A stretch of DNA of 64,000 bases from Allodiplogaster sudhausi (lineage: Eukaryota > Nematoda > Chromadorea > Rhabditida > Diplogasteridae), in assembly GCA_945643635.1 (NCBI GenBank), contig CALZFC010000030.1:2081001-2145000 (forward strand), in the 5' to 3' direction. Positions 28,101-43,384 of this stretch are shown here, piece after piece. Made by a program: the position numbers and the translations under genes. Within the stretch, counting starts at the first letter, position 1. Every line of letters starts with the position of its first letter. The notes below the pieces were generated by a model, which had not been told where the DNA came from, did not search any database, and saw nothing but the letters and a program-made list of their open reading frames with translations.

Positions 28101-30548
28101 TGCTAGATGAGGTTTATTTTGTTTAAATTTGCTTATATTTTAATATTGCAGTATTGTCTTTATCTTTTTTAGCTATTTTTATTTATAAACGTTCTTTAGC
28201 AAAAAAACAATGTTATATATTGCGAGAAGCTAATTTCGCCTATGTTTTTTTTTCACAAAGTAGTTCTATTTAATAAAAATTTTTCCATTTTCCCGATGAT
28301 CCGTGCTTAAGGAATTATTGAATTAAAAAATTGAGAACCAAAGGAATGGTTTTAAATACGTAAATTAAGCTTCTGCATGATTGACTGATGTAATAAAAGA
28401 TAATTCTGTTCCAGATGAACCTTGCCTCGCAGTCCGTCCTGGAGGGACTGAACGCATGTCTCGACCACCGACGCGTCCTCTACATTGCCGAGCTTGCGAA
28501 GGAGTTCATCATTCCGGCAGATTCGAAATGCCGCTTCTTCGCCTGCCAGAATCCGACTGCTCAAGGAGGAAACAGAAAGGCGCTGCCGAAGAGTTTTATC
28601 AATCGATTCACGAATGTTAGTTTTAGAGAGTGAGAGAGAGCGAGAGAGAATAATAGAGATTGTGAAGAGAGCATAGAAAGATGGAGACGGTGAATGCAGA
28701 GAGGGAAAGAGAAAAATAGACGATTAGGCCTTAAATCGTGCTTATTTTTAGTTTACGTATTTATCAGATATTCTATCAGTAAGCATATTCTATCTCATTG
28801 CTCCGTACAAGAAATCCAAATTATTTTCATCACTTTACCAGATCTACGTGGACGAGCTCGCCGAAGAGGACCAACTGTGCATTCTGGAAGCGGGCGGATT
28901 CGCCGAATGGCTCCAGCCAGAGCAGATGAGAGGACTCGTCCGAGTGAATGGAGCACTCGCGGAGGGACACTGGAGTGGAGGGCCGTTCTCCTTCAATCTC
29001 AGAGACCTACTCAGATGCATCCAACTGGCGCAGAAGGTCAGGACTAGAATGACTACGATATTTTTAATATGCTATCTTAACTTGTCATGGAATGACTACG
29101 GTATTTTAAATATGCTATCCTAACTTGTCACAATTTTGTCCTTAAATTTTTTTCTCTTTTTCTCTCTGTTTCTCTATATATATCCCTCTCTCTCTCTCTC
29201 TCTGTATCTCTCTACTCTTACTTTCTCTCATATACTTTCTTTAACTTTCTCACTCTCTCTCTCTCTCTCCCTCCCTCCCTCCCTCCCTCCCTCCTTCCAG
29301 ATGAATGGAGACATATCCTTTGCACTGGAAGTCTGCTATGTCGCCCGTTTCCGCCGTGAGGAAGAGAGAGCGCGAGCCAGAGAGCTGATCGAGAAGCATC
29401 TCGGAGTGCTGCCCCAAGCACGGCCAGCTCATCTCTCGATTTCCGAGGAGGAAGGAACTCTCATGATCGGACCGATTAAGCTTGCAAGAAATGGTGCAGT
29501 TTATTATTATTTTTAAATAATTTTATTGTAGAATAATATTTTTAAAAAAAACCATTATTGAGCAAGGTGGAAAGTATACAATGTGCAATAATTTCTCCAC
29601 AAAATTTTATACTTTGTTATTATTAATGTTGACCAGGGAGCGCAGAAACTGTGTGTTATAATAACGGTATTATATGAATGGTTTTATTCCTACGGTTTTC
29701 AGGCTCGAAATCTGTGAAAGAAGTCTCGGCTGCTTCTCTCTTCTCGCTCGCCTCGCAGTCTCACGTGCTGCAGCAACTCGCAGCCGCCGCCGACATGTCC
29801 TGGCTGTCTCTGGTGGTGGGCGCCAGGCGGAGTGGCAGGAAGAGGGCCATCGAGACACTGGCTCGGCTCTCAGTGAGGACATTGAGGACACTCGCACTCA
29901 ACGCGGACACCGACGCCGCGCAGCTTATTGGCTCGTATGAACAGGTTGAGAAAGAAGATTTTTTGAGGAGTTCATTTAGAATTAGAAACGAGAAAAAATT
30001 GGAAAATCTTTTGTTAAAATTAAATATTCAGCTGGTATGAACAGGTTGAGAAAGAAGTAGGGGGAGTTGTTTTATAATTTGGAAAAAAGAGAAAAGTGTT
30101 AAATATTCAGATTGTAATTTGCATAAAGTTGAACCTTATCAGAGAGTCGACGAAGAGGCAATCGCCCGAGCAGCCAACGAGATTGTCGCAATTCTCAAGC
30201 CTACCGTACCTGCTGAAATCCTCGAATTCCTCGCCAATTGCGAGGATGTTCTGCAGCTGGAGAAGGCAGTCGAAGTCAGTGGAGGAGATACTTGGCAAGA
30301 ATATAAAGAAATCAAATGTGCAATAATTTAGTTTACGGCTGGAAAAAATTGAATCTTTTTTTCCGTCAGAATCTCTCTCTCTCTCATTCTCTCTCTCTCT
30401 CATGCTCTCTCTCTCTTTCTCTCTCATTCTCTCTCTCTCATTCTCTCTCTCTCTCATGCTCTCTCTCTCTCATGCTCTCTCTCTCTTTCTCTCTCATTCT
30501 CTCTCTCTCTCTCAAATTTCTCTTGCTATTCTATCGCACTCTCTATCC

Positions 30549-30588
<40 letters not shown>

Positions 30589-33500
30589 ATCCCTCTCTCT
30601 CCCTCTCTAGGTTGTGCTGGCAAAGTCCCAAAACGAGTCGCTGGCCACTAGCCAACAAGTGGAGAGTGTGCGAACTGTCCTGTCTGCCTCTGCCCGCTGC
30701 GACCTCAGCTTCGAATGGGTCGATTCGGTCTTTGTCGAGGCATTCACGCAAGGGGACTGGCTCATCATTGAGGATGTCAACTTGTGCAGGTTCGAAACAT
30801 AGGAAGGTTATATAGGTATACTAGAGAGTAATAGAGAGGAGAGAAGTAGGAGGGAGAGAGAGTAATAGAGAGCAGAGAAATAGAGAGTAGAGAAATAGAG
30901 AGAGAGAGAGAAATAAGAAGAATTTTATTTAAAAAAAGATTTATCGGATGATGATTGAACAGAAAGATATTCCACAAGATATATATTTTTATTTTTATTT
31001 ATTAAAAATGAATTGATTAGTAAAATTCGTATATGCTCTACAGTTCCGCCGTCCTGGATCGCCTGAACACTTGCCTGGAAGCAGACGGGGAATTGGTCAT
31101 CTCCGAGAAGAGCAGCTCATCCAAATCGATTAAGCCGCACCCTGACTTCCGGTAGGTGGAAACGCAGATATTTAATTAATCAATTTAATTTAATTGATTA
31201 ATCAATTAATTATAAAAGAAAGAAAATCTATTGGAAAGAATGATAAAGAAAAGAAAAAAAAATATTCTTTTCCTTTTTCAGAGTCTTCCTCCTGATGGAC
31301 CATACGGAAGGCGAGATTTCGCGCGCGATGCGAAATCGAAGTCTGGAATTGTTCGTGGCGGAGCAGAATAACTGGAACGCTCGTCCTTCCGATGTGTGCG
31401 CTGTGGTTGGGAAAATTGCGGAGAAGTCCGTCTCGAGACGGGTGAGTAAAGCTACTTTTTTATATATTTTTTGTTTATTTTTTAAATGTTTTATTATTTT
31501 TTTTCGTATTAATTTTTTCTTCTAATTATTGCAATTTTCTTTTTTAAGCTAGTTTCTTTCCTTAAAAAATTACATTAAAACAATGTGTTTAAACGTGAAA
31601 TTAAAATGCCGTAAATGCTCGAAGTTTAGACATCATTTCTAGATGGGCGAATGGCTCTGCCGTGAAGGCGCTGAAAGAGCGCTGCACGCAGCGATTCTGC
31701 TCTCAGAGATGGACGAAGAGGCGACCATTCGAGCCATGGGAGGAGGAGAGAGAATGATGGAAGCAGAGAATCAGACGAACGGAGAGAGTATGGAAGTGGA
31801 AGAGACGGAGGAAGAGAGAGGAAAGGGAGGCAGGGAGAGAACAACAGGAGATGAGGGACATCTCCTTCCCCTGACGGTGCAGCAACATCTTCAATCCGAG
31901 CGAAAGTTGTCTTGGCTGATCGAAGCTTGGATGAGAGTGGGAAGAATGGAGGGATCCTCCGAGAAAGGCATCGCACTCTTCGCAGTCCTCTCTGCATCCA
32001 TTCATGACTTGAAACATCAGCACTTCCGGGAGGCTTTTGGAGTGACTGGTTTGTGAAATTTTTTTTCGTAAAGGGTTAATGTTAAATAAATTAACGACGA
32101 GTAGGCTTTTTTATATTATGAAATTATCGAAAGTTGAGGCTCTCGAATTATCTCACGGTGCTCGACAAACGGAACGCTGAAGGCGCTTCCGAACACTCCT
32201 CATCCTCTCGACATGAGATTCCATGGAGCACGACAAGTTGACACTTCCCTCTCAACCAAGCAAAGGAGCGCCATCAAAAGGTTGAGTCATACTTATTAGT
32301 AGCTGGTATTTCAATGTTTAGTATTTAGAGAAAATTAAAATTTTATTTAAAATGTATATTTGTAAGTATTTATTTGTGATTCATTTTGCAGACTTATCAG
32401 TGAAGCAGTTCTTGAATGGGCTCTCCAGAAGGTGAACGGGCAATCGATTCAAGAAAACTCGGCCGTATCCATCTCTTCCCTCTCGCAGTGTACTATAATT
32501 TTTTTTACATATTTTATTGGTAAAACATTTATTTTAATTTAAAACAAATTACAATATTAATTATATTTGTTACAGATGATCTTCGTGGCCACGCCCTCTT
32601 TTTCAACGGCGTTGAACTTGCGCAGAAGGTAGAAGAGAAGCTGCGCTCGATGCTTGAGAGAAATGAAGATCTAACGGCGGAAGGCGATCAAGTTCGTTGT
32701 CGCCGAAATATGGCTCTAATCATTTTTATTACAGTTATTTATGTTCTTTTATAATTAATGCACATATTAAAAAATATATATTTAAGGAACCTATTCCAGA
32801 TATCAGTTTAAACTTTTGCGTAGATTTAAACCTTGTAGGACCCTTTATGTGCAGTAAGAAGAAAATGTGTGAATGAACAATAATGTCTATTTTTAGTGCG
32901 TAAACCGGATAAATTTATTATTTACAAAAATTATAAAATTAAAAAAGATATATTTGATACAACTTTCTCCGTTCAGCTCCTCGCCGTCTGCTTGGCAGCC
33001 ATCTGCCTCTTGCGCCGTCTGCGCCAGCCACTTTCCACGCGCGTTGGCGCGCTTGCAATCCGCGTCGCGGCGGAGAACGTCTCCAGCTATGTGGGCGGAG
33101 CCAATTCCGTAATCCCGACTACTTGGCTAATTCCACCAGAGACAGCCGCATTCTTGGAAGCGTATGCTTCCAGCAGAGCGACCGAGCCATTCAGCATGGA
33201 ATCCGAATGCGAGCGATTCGCGAAGCTGCTCGCTACTGTTGTACATGTGAGCAGTTAATTAATTAATTATTTAGTTAGTTATTAAATTGTTATTTGTTTA
33301 GCTAAATAAGACAGCAAATTAGTAAGTGAAACTATTGAATGCTTTGCCTAACATTTCACTGCCTTCCTATCTGCTCTCTATCGATCGGAATAGAAACACA
33401 TGAACGCAATTACGCTGCACTCATTTACTAATGAACATACATTTGGGCAGGATTGTACCTTTTTGGCGCTATTAGCAGTATAGTTGTCTGTTGCAAATGT

Positions 33501-36500
33501 CTTATAAATATGCATTTGCAGGAAAGCAAGGGGTATTCTTCGCCAGCTTACGGTAATTCATCAACGGATTCAATGGCTGCGCCATCCCAACTCGCTTGCC
33601 ATCTCCTCAAGCTAGAGAGAACCCTCGCATCTCCTAGTACCAATGTCAGTTCTGTTAAGCGAAGATTACAAGGAATGAAGGGAGATACGTTTTGAACTCG
33701 TATGCGCAGGGAATAAATGCAACTGTGGACTGCTTGGGGAGAAAACGAAATTTAGTATGGGGCTTGGAGCCCGGAACGCAAAGCGAGGAGAGTAAAACAG
33801 AATTTGAACGTTATAATTAGGCTGGGATATAGCTCCAGGAAGGCCCTCGAATGAAGGTGGATCTGTGTGATTAGATGGTTCCTTTGAAAACCTAAAGACT
33901 AAAGATACAAAAATTTCGCATTGCAGGCTCTGCACGAAGGCTGGCGCTCAGTGATGTCTTGTGTGAGATGGAGAAAAGGTGCGGAGCTCCAGAGAGAGAC
34001 CGAACTCTGTCTGCTACTCGCAGAATCCATCTCACTGGGACAAGGAAAGAAGAGTGGAGAGGAGGACGGAGAGGAGGAGGACGAAGAAGAGGCCACTATC
34101 CCCATTGGAAGGCTCGCCGCTCTCTCTGCTGCACAACTCAGTCTTGGAGCGCTGTGGCAGGTGAGAAAAGGGGAAATGAGATTCAGCTTTCCTGCTAAAT
34201 TACTATCCCATATGAACATATTTGTAATTAATATGTTAACTTACTTACTTGTCATTTATGAATATGAAAAATAATTTGAAAATGATTTATATTACTTACA
34301 GGCATTGTCATTTGACTCATCCCTCCGTTCGCTCTCAGTCAAAAGCATCCAAACGCTCTCTCTTCAAAAGACACTCGAATCGATCTGGAAACTGGCACCG
34401 AGCGCGAGAAGGATCTCAAAGGATATCAAGTAAGGCATTGTTTCATTTTATTTTATACTCTTCATATTATAGCGTCAAAAGTTAATGGAATTTTAATGGA
34501 ATTAACCATTGTATTTTTGTACTTTGTTAATACGGGTTCTATTTAAGCAGAGTAATTAAAATAAATTGAATTTACTCTTGAGGCGCGTGCGGGCCGAGCT
34601 GCTGGGTGCAGTGGAAGAGTCGGCAACGGAAGGAGCAGCTCCACCAGATGCCTTGGCCCTCCTCCGCAAGGGAGTCTCCGCCCTCTCGGAGTGGCTGCCT
34701 CCCTCAGACTGCGTGGATCCAGTCGTGCACGAGGAAGAGAAGAGGCGGTTGATAGAAGAGCAGATCGAGAGCCTCAGCAGACTCGCCAAGACTCTCGCGC
34801 ACTTCAGAGACATCACGAATGCTTCGCCGGAGAATGTCGGTTAAAAGAATGCTCATCTTTTTCTTAAAATTAGAAAAAATATAACAATACAAAAGTAGAT
34901 TAAATCACAGAAGGAGAAGAAACGAATTTATTATGTTCGTGTTTCCTTAAAAAAAATTTTTAATAATGCCATTCAGGTTGACGAAAATTCACGCCATCCA
35001 TTCATTTCTGCTGTCTTCTCACTTCGCCGAACTCTCGCAGAAATTCTGCAATCCAAGAGCGAGCTGTGCGGCTCTTATCGAAGGGATGCCAAGGATGTGA
35101 GCGGATGAACGGGAATTTAAAGAGTGAGAGAGAGGAGAGAGAGACGACAGAGATAAAGAGAATCCTATCCTGATCTCTTTCTTCCATGTATGGGGCCTTG
35201 CAAAATTAGAACATTCCAAACCAGGCTTTTTGGCAGATAAAACAGTCATGGCATTAATAAGTGAATTGTTACTTGTTTATTAAATATAGATGAAGAATGC
35301 GGGAAGAAACGTAAAAAATTTTTTACAGGTTTTACTGCCAATTATATTTCTGATATTTGAGATGAGCGCTCTTGTGATGGAAATGCAATCGATGCACGGC
35401 TTGGCGAAGCAAGTTCTCTCTCGATTGGAAAGGAACTCGGGCCAAGAAGAGGAAGCCAGTGATTCGTTCCTCCAGCTCACTCTCGCGCAGCTTCGCTCCT
35501 TCCAAGTTTCCGCTATCAACTTTATCCATGTCAGAATTACCTTGTTTTTTTTTTTAATTTAAAACGAAAGACCAGGTATATGCGGAACTTTTGGCACATT
35601 AACGACCAAAAGGTTGGCAAGACTCAAAGGTCTGGTGCAGAGTTGACATTCGCACACAAACTCCAGAAAATAGTTGAAGTCAAGACAAGTGAAATGGAGG
35701 GCTACATGAGAATTTCGATCGGCTAGAATACATCGTATTAATAATCTTTAACAAAAAAAGAGCGGGAACCACTTTAAAGTCGGTAGATAAATGATATATG
35801 TATAATAATTCAAGAGGAAACCTCTTTATTATCGTTAGATTTGAAATAATAATAGTAATAATATTATTCTTCTTTAAGGGAGTTGGCGTCCGTTTCCCTG
35901 CCCTCGTGGACATCTTCATGCCCTTCTGGTGCGGCGTGTGGGTGGCGCGAGTGGCCGCGGCAGAGCTTGCGGACAAGGCGCGCGCTACGTTGGCGTGGAG
36001 GCAGATGACCAAGGTTTCGTATTTTACATTTATTTAGTTATAGACAATTAATTTGGTCTTTTTAAATATATACATTTAAATTAGTTGACTCCCAAGGCCT
36101 TTTTAAATTAGTCATTAAAACTTATTTTGGCTTTTTTTTAATTATTCAGTTAAACTTGTGGACTTGTTTTTAGTTGAAGTTTATGGATTAGTTTTCTGTG
36201 AAAGTCGAAAAGAAATTTATTATAATAAAAATATTTCATTTTTAACATTTAGGTAAGTCTTTAATATTTAGGGAAGCTGTCTCCCGCCACGCCTCGCTAC
36301 TCCGCGTCGCGCGTGGTTCGGCGTGTGGTCGTCTCAGCTGGCTGCCTGGGCCACCTCTTCCGTCTCGCCCCTTCCCCTCCCCCTCAAGGCTGCACTCATC
36401 GAGTACGCTCTCAGAGAGGATGACGTCACTCTGACGCTTCTCGAAGCGACGGCGAGGGAGTGGAAGAAGTGGTTGGTTTTCTTTTTTTTTCTTATTTAAT

Positions 36501-37901
36501 TTTGAATTACTTAAGCCAGTCAATTTAAAAGATAGTATTTTTTATATGTAATGCATCAAAAAAGAGGAAAAAATAATATTTAAAAAAATTCTTAAGTCAA
36601 GATAAATAGATTTTTAATCGCAAAAATATTGATCAGGTACGAACGCCATGTTGCGAAGGCCACTGAGAAGGAGTTTGTTTACAAGAGCAAGACGATGGAG
36701 GAGAAGGACGAAGCGGAGCTGGAGGAGTTCTTTGATCTACAAGTTGCCTCCCAAGAGGTTTGCCCACCCTTTTTTTAGTTCTACTGATTTTGTACGCGTT
36801 GTTATAATAATATATTTTTAATAATCTTTTCGTTTTAAGTCAGCAACTGCGGTCCTCTCCGATGAAGATGTCCTGGCTCTCCTGGAAGCTCCCTTCGCCA
36901 AGCAGCGTTCCGCCTACGACACGGACACGCGGAAACTGGTCGCGGCAACCGCGTGGCTCGCGCGGCTCTCAGACACGATTGACGCGCCCACTGGAGAGTT
37001 CTGCCATACGGCCGGCATCGGTTGGAGCTTCAATTGAATTATGTATTAACTTTTAATTAAGAGCCCAAATAAATGTTAAATCACGCCTTTTTGCCTCTCC
37101 GAAAGGCGAGAGGCCATGTGTTTTAGAGAGACGATGGTCAGGGAATTTTAGAAGAAAAAAAATTATGTTTGAGCTTCGTGCACATTTTAGATATTTGCGT
37201 ATTCATTCACTTGTCCATTCGCTACCTTAACTCGTGGATTATTCTTTTTAAGGCCCTAAAAAGAGCCAGTTTTATCCTCGAAAAAATTCGTACTAATAGA
37301 AACATTTTCAAAATGAAAAGTATTGTTGATGTGGTAATTGTAATAGAATTGTTTTAATTCATATAATATATTTTATAATTGTAATATAATTTATTTTTAT
37401 TCATATATTTATTTTTTTCCGTATTCCAGACGCCGCCTTCGGTGTGCTCAACCCAAGACGGAGAAATGATGAAGGAGGAGAGAAGAAGAAGAAGAAGGGC
37501 CAGAAGAAGCATATCGACGTGTACAGAGAAGCGGAGCCGAGACAGATTGAAGTGGCTGCTGATCTCCTCGCTGCACTCGTTCGGGAAGTTCGCAAGCAGC
37601 AAGAGCTGTGGCCAGAGGTATGTAGAGGGAATTTTAATTTTACTATTAGACTTGTTTTAGTCAATATCTTCGCAGTATTTTGTTTAATAATAGTACCTCT
37701 GCAGGCTCGTTAAAAAGTAATTCATATGTGGCTTATTTATAATAAAAAAATAGGAAAATTTATCGCAGAAAAAAAGACTATTCTATTGTTTGCCAGGTCT
37801 CCACTCTCGGAAGCATCATCGAAGAAGTGGACGCTTTCCTCGCTGCGCCGCTCACTTCATCGCTCATGAAGATGGCAACTCTGCTAGAGAGAGTGCTGCG
37901 T

Positions 37902-37939
<38 letters not shown>

Positions 37940-40900
37940 CACACTCTCTCTCTCTCTCTGTCCATGTCCATCTCTCTCTCTCTCTCTCTCTCTGAGTCTA
38001 TTTATCTCTCTAGGTTTCTCTGTCTCTCACCCTTTTATCTATCTCCCTCTCTCTCCCTCTCTTTCTCGTTCTAGCATTCTCTTTCTTATTCCCTCTCTCT
38101 CTCTCTCTTCCTCGCTTTCTCACATCTCTCTTTCTCTCACCCTCTCTCATCTTCATATCCCTTTTCAGAAGAGAGCGAGGAGTGGGAGCGCATCGCTGAC
38201 CGTGCCCATTCCCTCGAGTCTGCCCTCTTCCCTCTCCGCGAATTGCTTGTGGAATGGAAGCGTGAAGAGGTTCATTTTTTTTCTCTGAAATCTCATAACT
38301 TGCATATCTAGAAACATTTTAGGAGTAAACACCGTAAAAATTTGTATTCAAATGAATTTATTTTACACTTTTCTGGGTGCCAAGCCTACTTCATAAATAT
38401 AGTCTGCCTTTTCAGTGTATTTAGAAAAAAAGGTTAGATTGATATGTGTGCAAGTTTTGGCGGGAAATTTTTTAAAAATAATAGTTATATAATTTGTGTC
38501 TAATTTCTCCAGGTGCGCAGCTGGCCTCATCTCCTGACTCGAGTGGAAAGGGAAGCAGCGCATTGCGCGCGCCTTGCCGCCTTCCCTCTGTTTGAAGCTC
38601 TCCTGAGTCCCGAAGCGAATGAGAAGAATCTCCTAGCACACGCCATCTTCTGGATCAAGAGCGCCTCTCTCGTCGACTACGAAATCCGCATCCGGACCGT
38701 AGTCGTTCTCGCCAAGTGGTACGGTAGCTTTGAGCAAGATGACAATATCTTATCAATTTATCGTTAGATCGGGTACCGATTGTGTTAAGGGGCACATATG
38801 TATATTGAACATGATATCTTATTGGTTTGGTAAGTCAGTCCAATGTCTTTTTCTTACTTTCTAACCAATACACCTAAATTATATAGAAAAATATGGTGTT
38901 TTATTGTCATTTTAAAATGATGATACATGATGGATTATGATTTGTCTTGAGGTGTGAGGTTGTCGGAAAGTGCGAACTGGCCAGAAGTCTCCTGTCAGCC
39001 GCGTCGTACTTTTCGCAGTTCTCGCCGAGAGTCTCGGCTCGCCTGGGCTCGGTCCGCGAGCCAATCTCGAAATCACTCGCTGACTTTGTCCGCATCGCTC
39101 GCTACAATGATCTCAATCTCGCGAATATCAAGGTTTTTATTTATTTATATTTACATAGGAATATTTTAAAGATATACTTGAAAAATTAAATAACTACTAA
39201 AATATGCTGCTAATTTAGGCATCATCACACAAAAACCACGCGCAGCTCTTCAAAATGCTCAAGAAATTCAACGAAGATGCGAAGATGCTCGCTGAATCAT
39301 TGCAGGTTTGAAAGAACTTTTTTTCGAGAATTGTGAAAGTAAGTTTAAAGTTTTCTTTTATTTTGTTACAATTTTGTGAGAGAATAAGAACATTATTTTT
39401 TTATTCAATAGCCTAATATAAAATATTTATATGTCACCTGCTGACTCGAATAACAGCGATGTTTCTCCATTTCGATGCTCTAATGTGTAAAAAAAGAAAA
39501 TGCAAACGCACGTGACATCTATTTATTCTATTTTCTAATCGTTACGGCAGATTTTCTCACAATTCGAATGCACCTCTTAACCAGTATTCTTTATAGGAAG
39601 ACCTCCTCGAAGTCGTCGATCTCCTAAAGTTCCCGGCGGAATGCGAAAATTCCGAAGAATCTTCAACGCCCCAGCATGTGAAAGAAGTGAGCAATTTGAA
39701 TTCACATTTATTTTTTCTCTATTTTTGGATTTATCCTAGCCACAGAATGTTCCGTTGGCGCCTGAGCCAGCTTTTATTACATATAAATAAAAATACGTAT
39801 ATATGTATTTATTATCATAAAATTCTAGGTTCTTCCCTCCGAATTTCTGGAGGACACTGCCCGCGAAGGCGAAGAAGTGTCTCCCTGGCTGAAGAGAGCA
39901 GCCGAGTTGTCCGCGAAATGCTCGCGAGTCTTTGGCCAGCTGAATTCAACGAAAACTCTACGAGAACTCGCCGAGTGCCTCGAGGGACTTAGAGAGGAAA
40001 TAACACAAAAAGTCACGTACGAGGGAGAGGCAGAACAGAAGGAGAAGCAGCAGGGAAGAGCCAGGAATAGAAGACAGAGGATGGTCGCACTCGCTATTCG
40101 AGATGCTCAGGTTGGAGGAAGAGAGATAGAGAGGGAGATGGATAAGGGGAGGCAAGGAGAGAGAAGGGTTAGTTTGAGAGAGAGAGAAAGAGAGAGTGAG
40201 AGAGTTTCTTTACCGAGGAGAATATACAAGTAAAAATTATTAATGCCCACATTCTGAGTCTGGCAATAAGATGATATATACAAGATGAAGAGAGGGAGAG
40301 AGAATTAGAAATGAATGGAATAAAGTGGCTCCATAATAACAAATTGTTTAGGCGGCTGGCCTCAGCGCACGAAAAGCGACGCTGAGTGGAGAGGCGCTGA
40401 CCGAGAAGACACTCTGTGCTCTCCCTTCTTCCCATGCTCTCTCGCCTCTCTCTCCCAAGGATGAATCGAGGAAGGAAGACCCCGGCTGGCTCGCTCTCTC
40501 CCGTGCCGTTGCAGCTGCACGCAACTCTCTCCAGATCACGGCGAAGAAGACGAACCAGCAGCTCAGCGTGTCCACCAGGTGAGCGAATGTTTCTTTTTTT
40601 AGAAAACAATATTGTAAATAAATATTTTGAAAAAGATGGTTGGACATTTTTCTCTAATTACTTATTTAAAAAAAATATATTTTCTAGGTATTTTTTAAGA
40701 TGTAGCTAATATATAAGACTCTTTAATTTAAGCGGAATTTATTGCTGCTCTCTTGCCAGTTATTATCAGTCTCTCTCATATTTGAAATTTTAGTTTGAAT
40801 TATAATTATTAATTACTAGGACTTAAGATTTATTACTAAATTGTATCGGGTTGTAGGAAAAATGGAATGAAATGAAAACAAATGTCTTCCTAAGGGGCCA

Positions 40901-43352
40901 CATGCTCGGAATGCTCGACCACGGCGTCGAGTCTCTGGTGCAGTCTACGAATTCGCTCACCATAACGAAGGAGTGCGAAGAGCGTCTTCGCACGGCTGTA
41001 GAGGCTGCGCAGAATGCGGCAGTGTGTGAAGAGGTAACGAGTAGTACTTTATATAAATAGCGAGAAATATATATATATATATATATTCAATATTAATTTT
41101 TTTGTAATTATTCCTTTACTTTTAGTGAAGCTTTTAACAATTTTGTACTTTCGATATCATTAATTTATGCAGCATGTATTAAGGTTTTTTTAAGGTTGTA
41201 GAAATTGGTCCATGCCTATATTTTCGTAAAAATTGTTTTGTCAATTTTTAGTGAAACTGTATTGTTTGCAGTTTAATTTTGACGTTCAGATATTTTTTAG
41301 CCAAAATAGATATTTTTCCCTCATTTCAGGCGCACATTCGCCTTCGTCACAGCGCGTTATCGGAAGCGATTGAAGAAGCAGCGAAGGAGATGAAACAAGT
41401 GGAAGAGACACTTGCGGGCCTTCGAATCAGACTCCAGCTGGCACCGGAGAAGGGAGAGAACACCGAAGTGGAAGGAAGCGACAGAGGGCCAGGTGTGTGA
41501 ATTGTGCTTATTGATAGCTTTATTTTATTCTCTTAATGTTCTTTTTTTTATTTATGGATGTAATTTTTTTTTTTGTGATATATACATATATATCTTTTCT
41601 TAGCCTCGTCGTTAGTGGCGGGCTCCGCCGAGGTGGCGGCTCTTGATTCTACCGTGGCTAAAGCGACAGCTGCCACCGACGTCGTCTCCAGATCGCTGAT
41701 GAAAATTCGGGGCCTCGAGAAGGGCGGCATCTTTAGAGGGTCAGTCGTCTGTTTCATCGTTACCGGTATAAAGGAAATGGAATTGTGGCATGGGAATAAC
41801 CACTACCAATTTTCAAATTATTTGTTATGCTTTGACAATCAAAATGAATCTGTTCAACTTTTTTATTATAATGAAGAAAGAATGATGAAAATGAAGCGAG
41901 ATATTTCTCATAGTAATTAGTTCGAATTCTTTCTCAGACCCGAGGCGACGTCTCTTCTGGAAAGGCTCCCTGAAGATCTTCGCTTCGCAGTCGAATCAGT
42001 CGTTCCCTTGGAGGAGATCTTTGATGAAGAGTCCGACTTTATTCGCCACTCTCTCCGACGTATCGAAGCGCTCACTCGACTTGAGGTATTTTTTTTACTA
42101 TTTTATTTTGTTGAATTTACTTTGTTGTTGTTTTTTCTTGTCGTTGTATAAATAAATGTCGTATTTTATGTTTTAAACTTGAAAAACCCTTGTTTATCTC
42201 TACTTAAACCGTCAGCGATTAATCCATAGCCTCCCACTCCTCACTAACTCACTGACTCACTCACATCAGGCAATTCGTGACGAGACCGAGCTGCCATCGG
42301 CAGTTACGGTAGAAGTGGACGCGGATGCGGGCCTGCTGCTCGTGCAACGACTCTACAAAGCGGCCACCGAGTTCAGCAGCGACACGGAGGAGAATTCTTG
42401 GCAAGACGCCAAAGCGATCGATCGACTCGGCCGCGCCAGAAAAGTGCTCGCCACTTGCATTGAACACGCTGACAAAGTTGGTGATATTTCTTGACTTTTG
42501 ACGTGTGGTCAAAAAAGTTTTTCCCCATCGATATTTGTGACTTTTTAAAGCATTTAAAACGTTTTTATAATTACAAATAATACAGCAATTTTCTACCTCA
42601 GTTCTCTTCCTGGCTCTCCTCACTGCTGGATGGTGTCCGCGATGGCAGCGCGCGCGTTGCTGGCGACTCGACGGCACGCGTCGCGGCTACGGGACGCGTC
42701 GCGGTTGCGTTGCTGAGCCGCCTCGAGGACGCACATGCTGAGGCGACTCATGCTGCGGCAGCGACGTTGATGAGACTGGCACAGGTACGCGGTTTTCAGA
42801 GATTTCCTAATACTTGGGAAAACGTGCGTTTTTGAAGAATTTTTTTTGTCAGGAAAACATGCGATTTGTTATGTGTGTTAACGGCAGATATTTTTGAGGT
42901 TTCATCTTCGTGAAAAAATTGTTTTTTTAGTATTTTTATTTATCATTTGATTTGAAATGTTTGTAAACAAAAAGGAAAAAAAATTTAACAGGGAAAATAA
43001 TTTCATCTTTTTTAAGGTTGCCGTTCCACTCCTTCGCAACGGCTACGTGAATCCGATTCCAGAAGAGCAGAAAGGAGGAGACGAGAGCGGAAAAAGTAGA
43101 GAAGAGGGGGGAGAAGGCGCGGCAGGCATGGGAGAAGGCAAAGGAGCCAAGGATGTCACGGAAGAGATGGAGGAGACGGGACAGATCGAGGGACTCAAGG
43201 GGGACGAAGAGAGCGAGGAGGGACAGGAACCAGCCAGCAAGGACAATGAGAGACCCATCGAGATGGAGGAGGACTTCCCGGAAGAGGTTAAGGAGAGAGA
43301 GGGGGAGAGAGAGAGAGTGGGGAGGAGAGGAAGAGTGAAGGAATTAAGAGAA

Positions 43353-43384
<32 letters not shown>
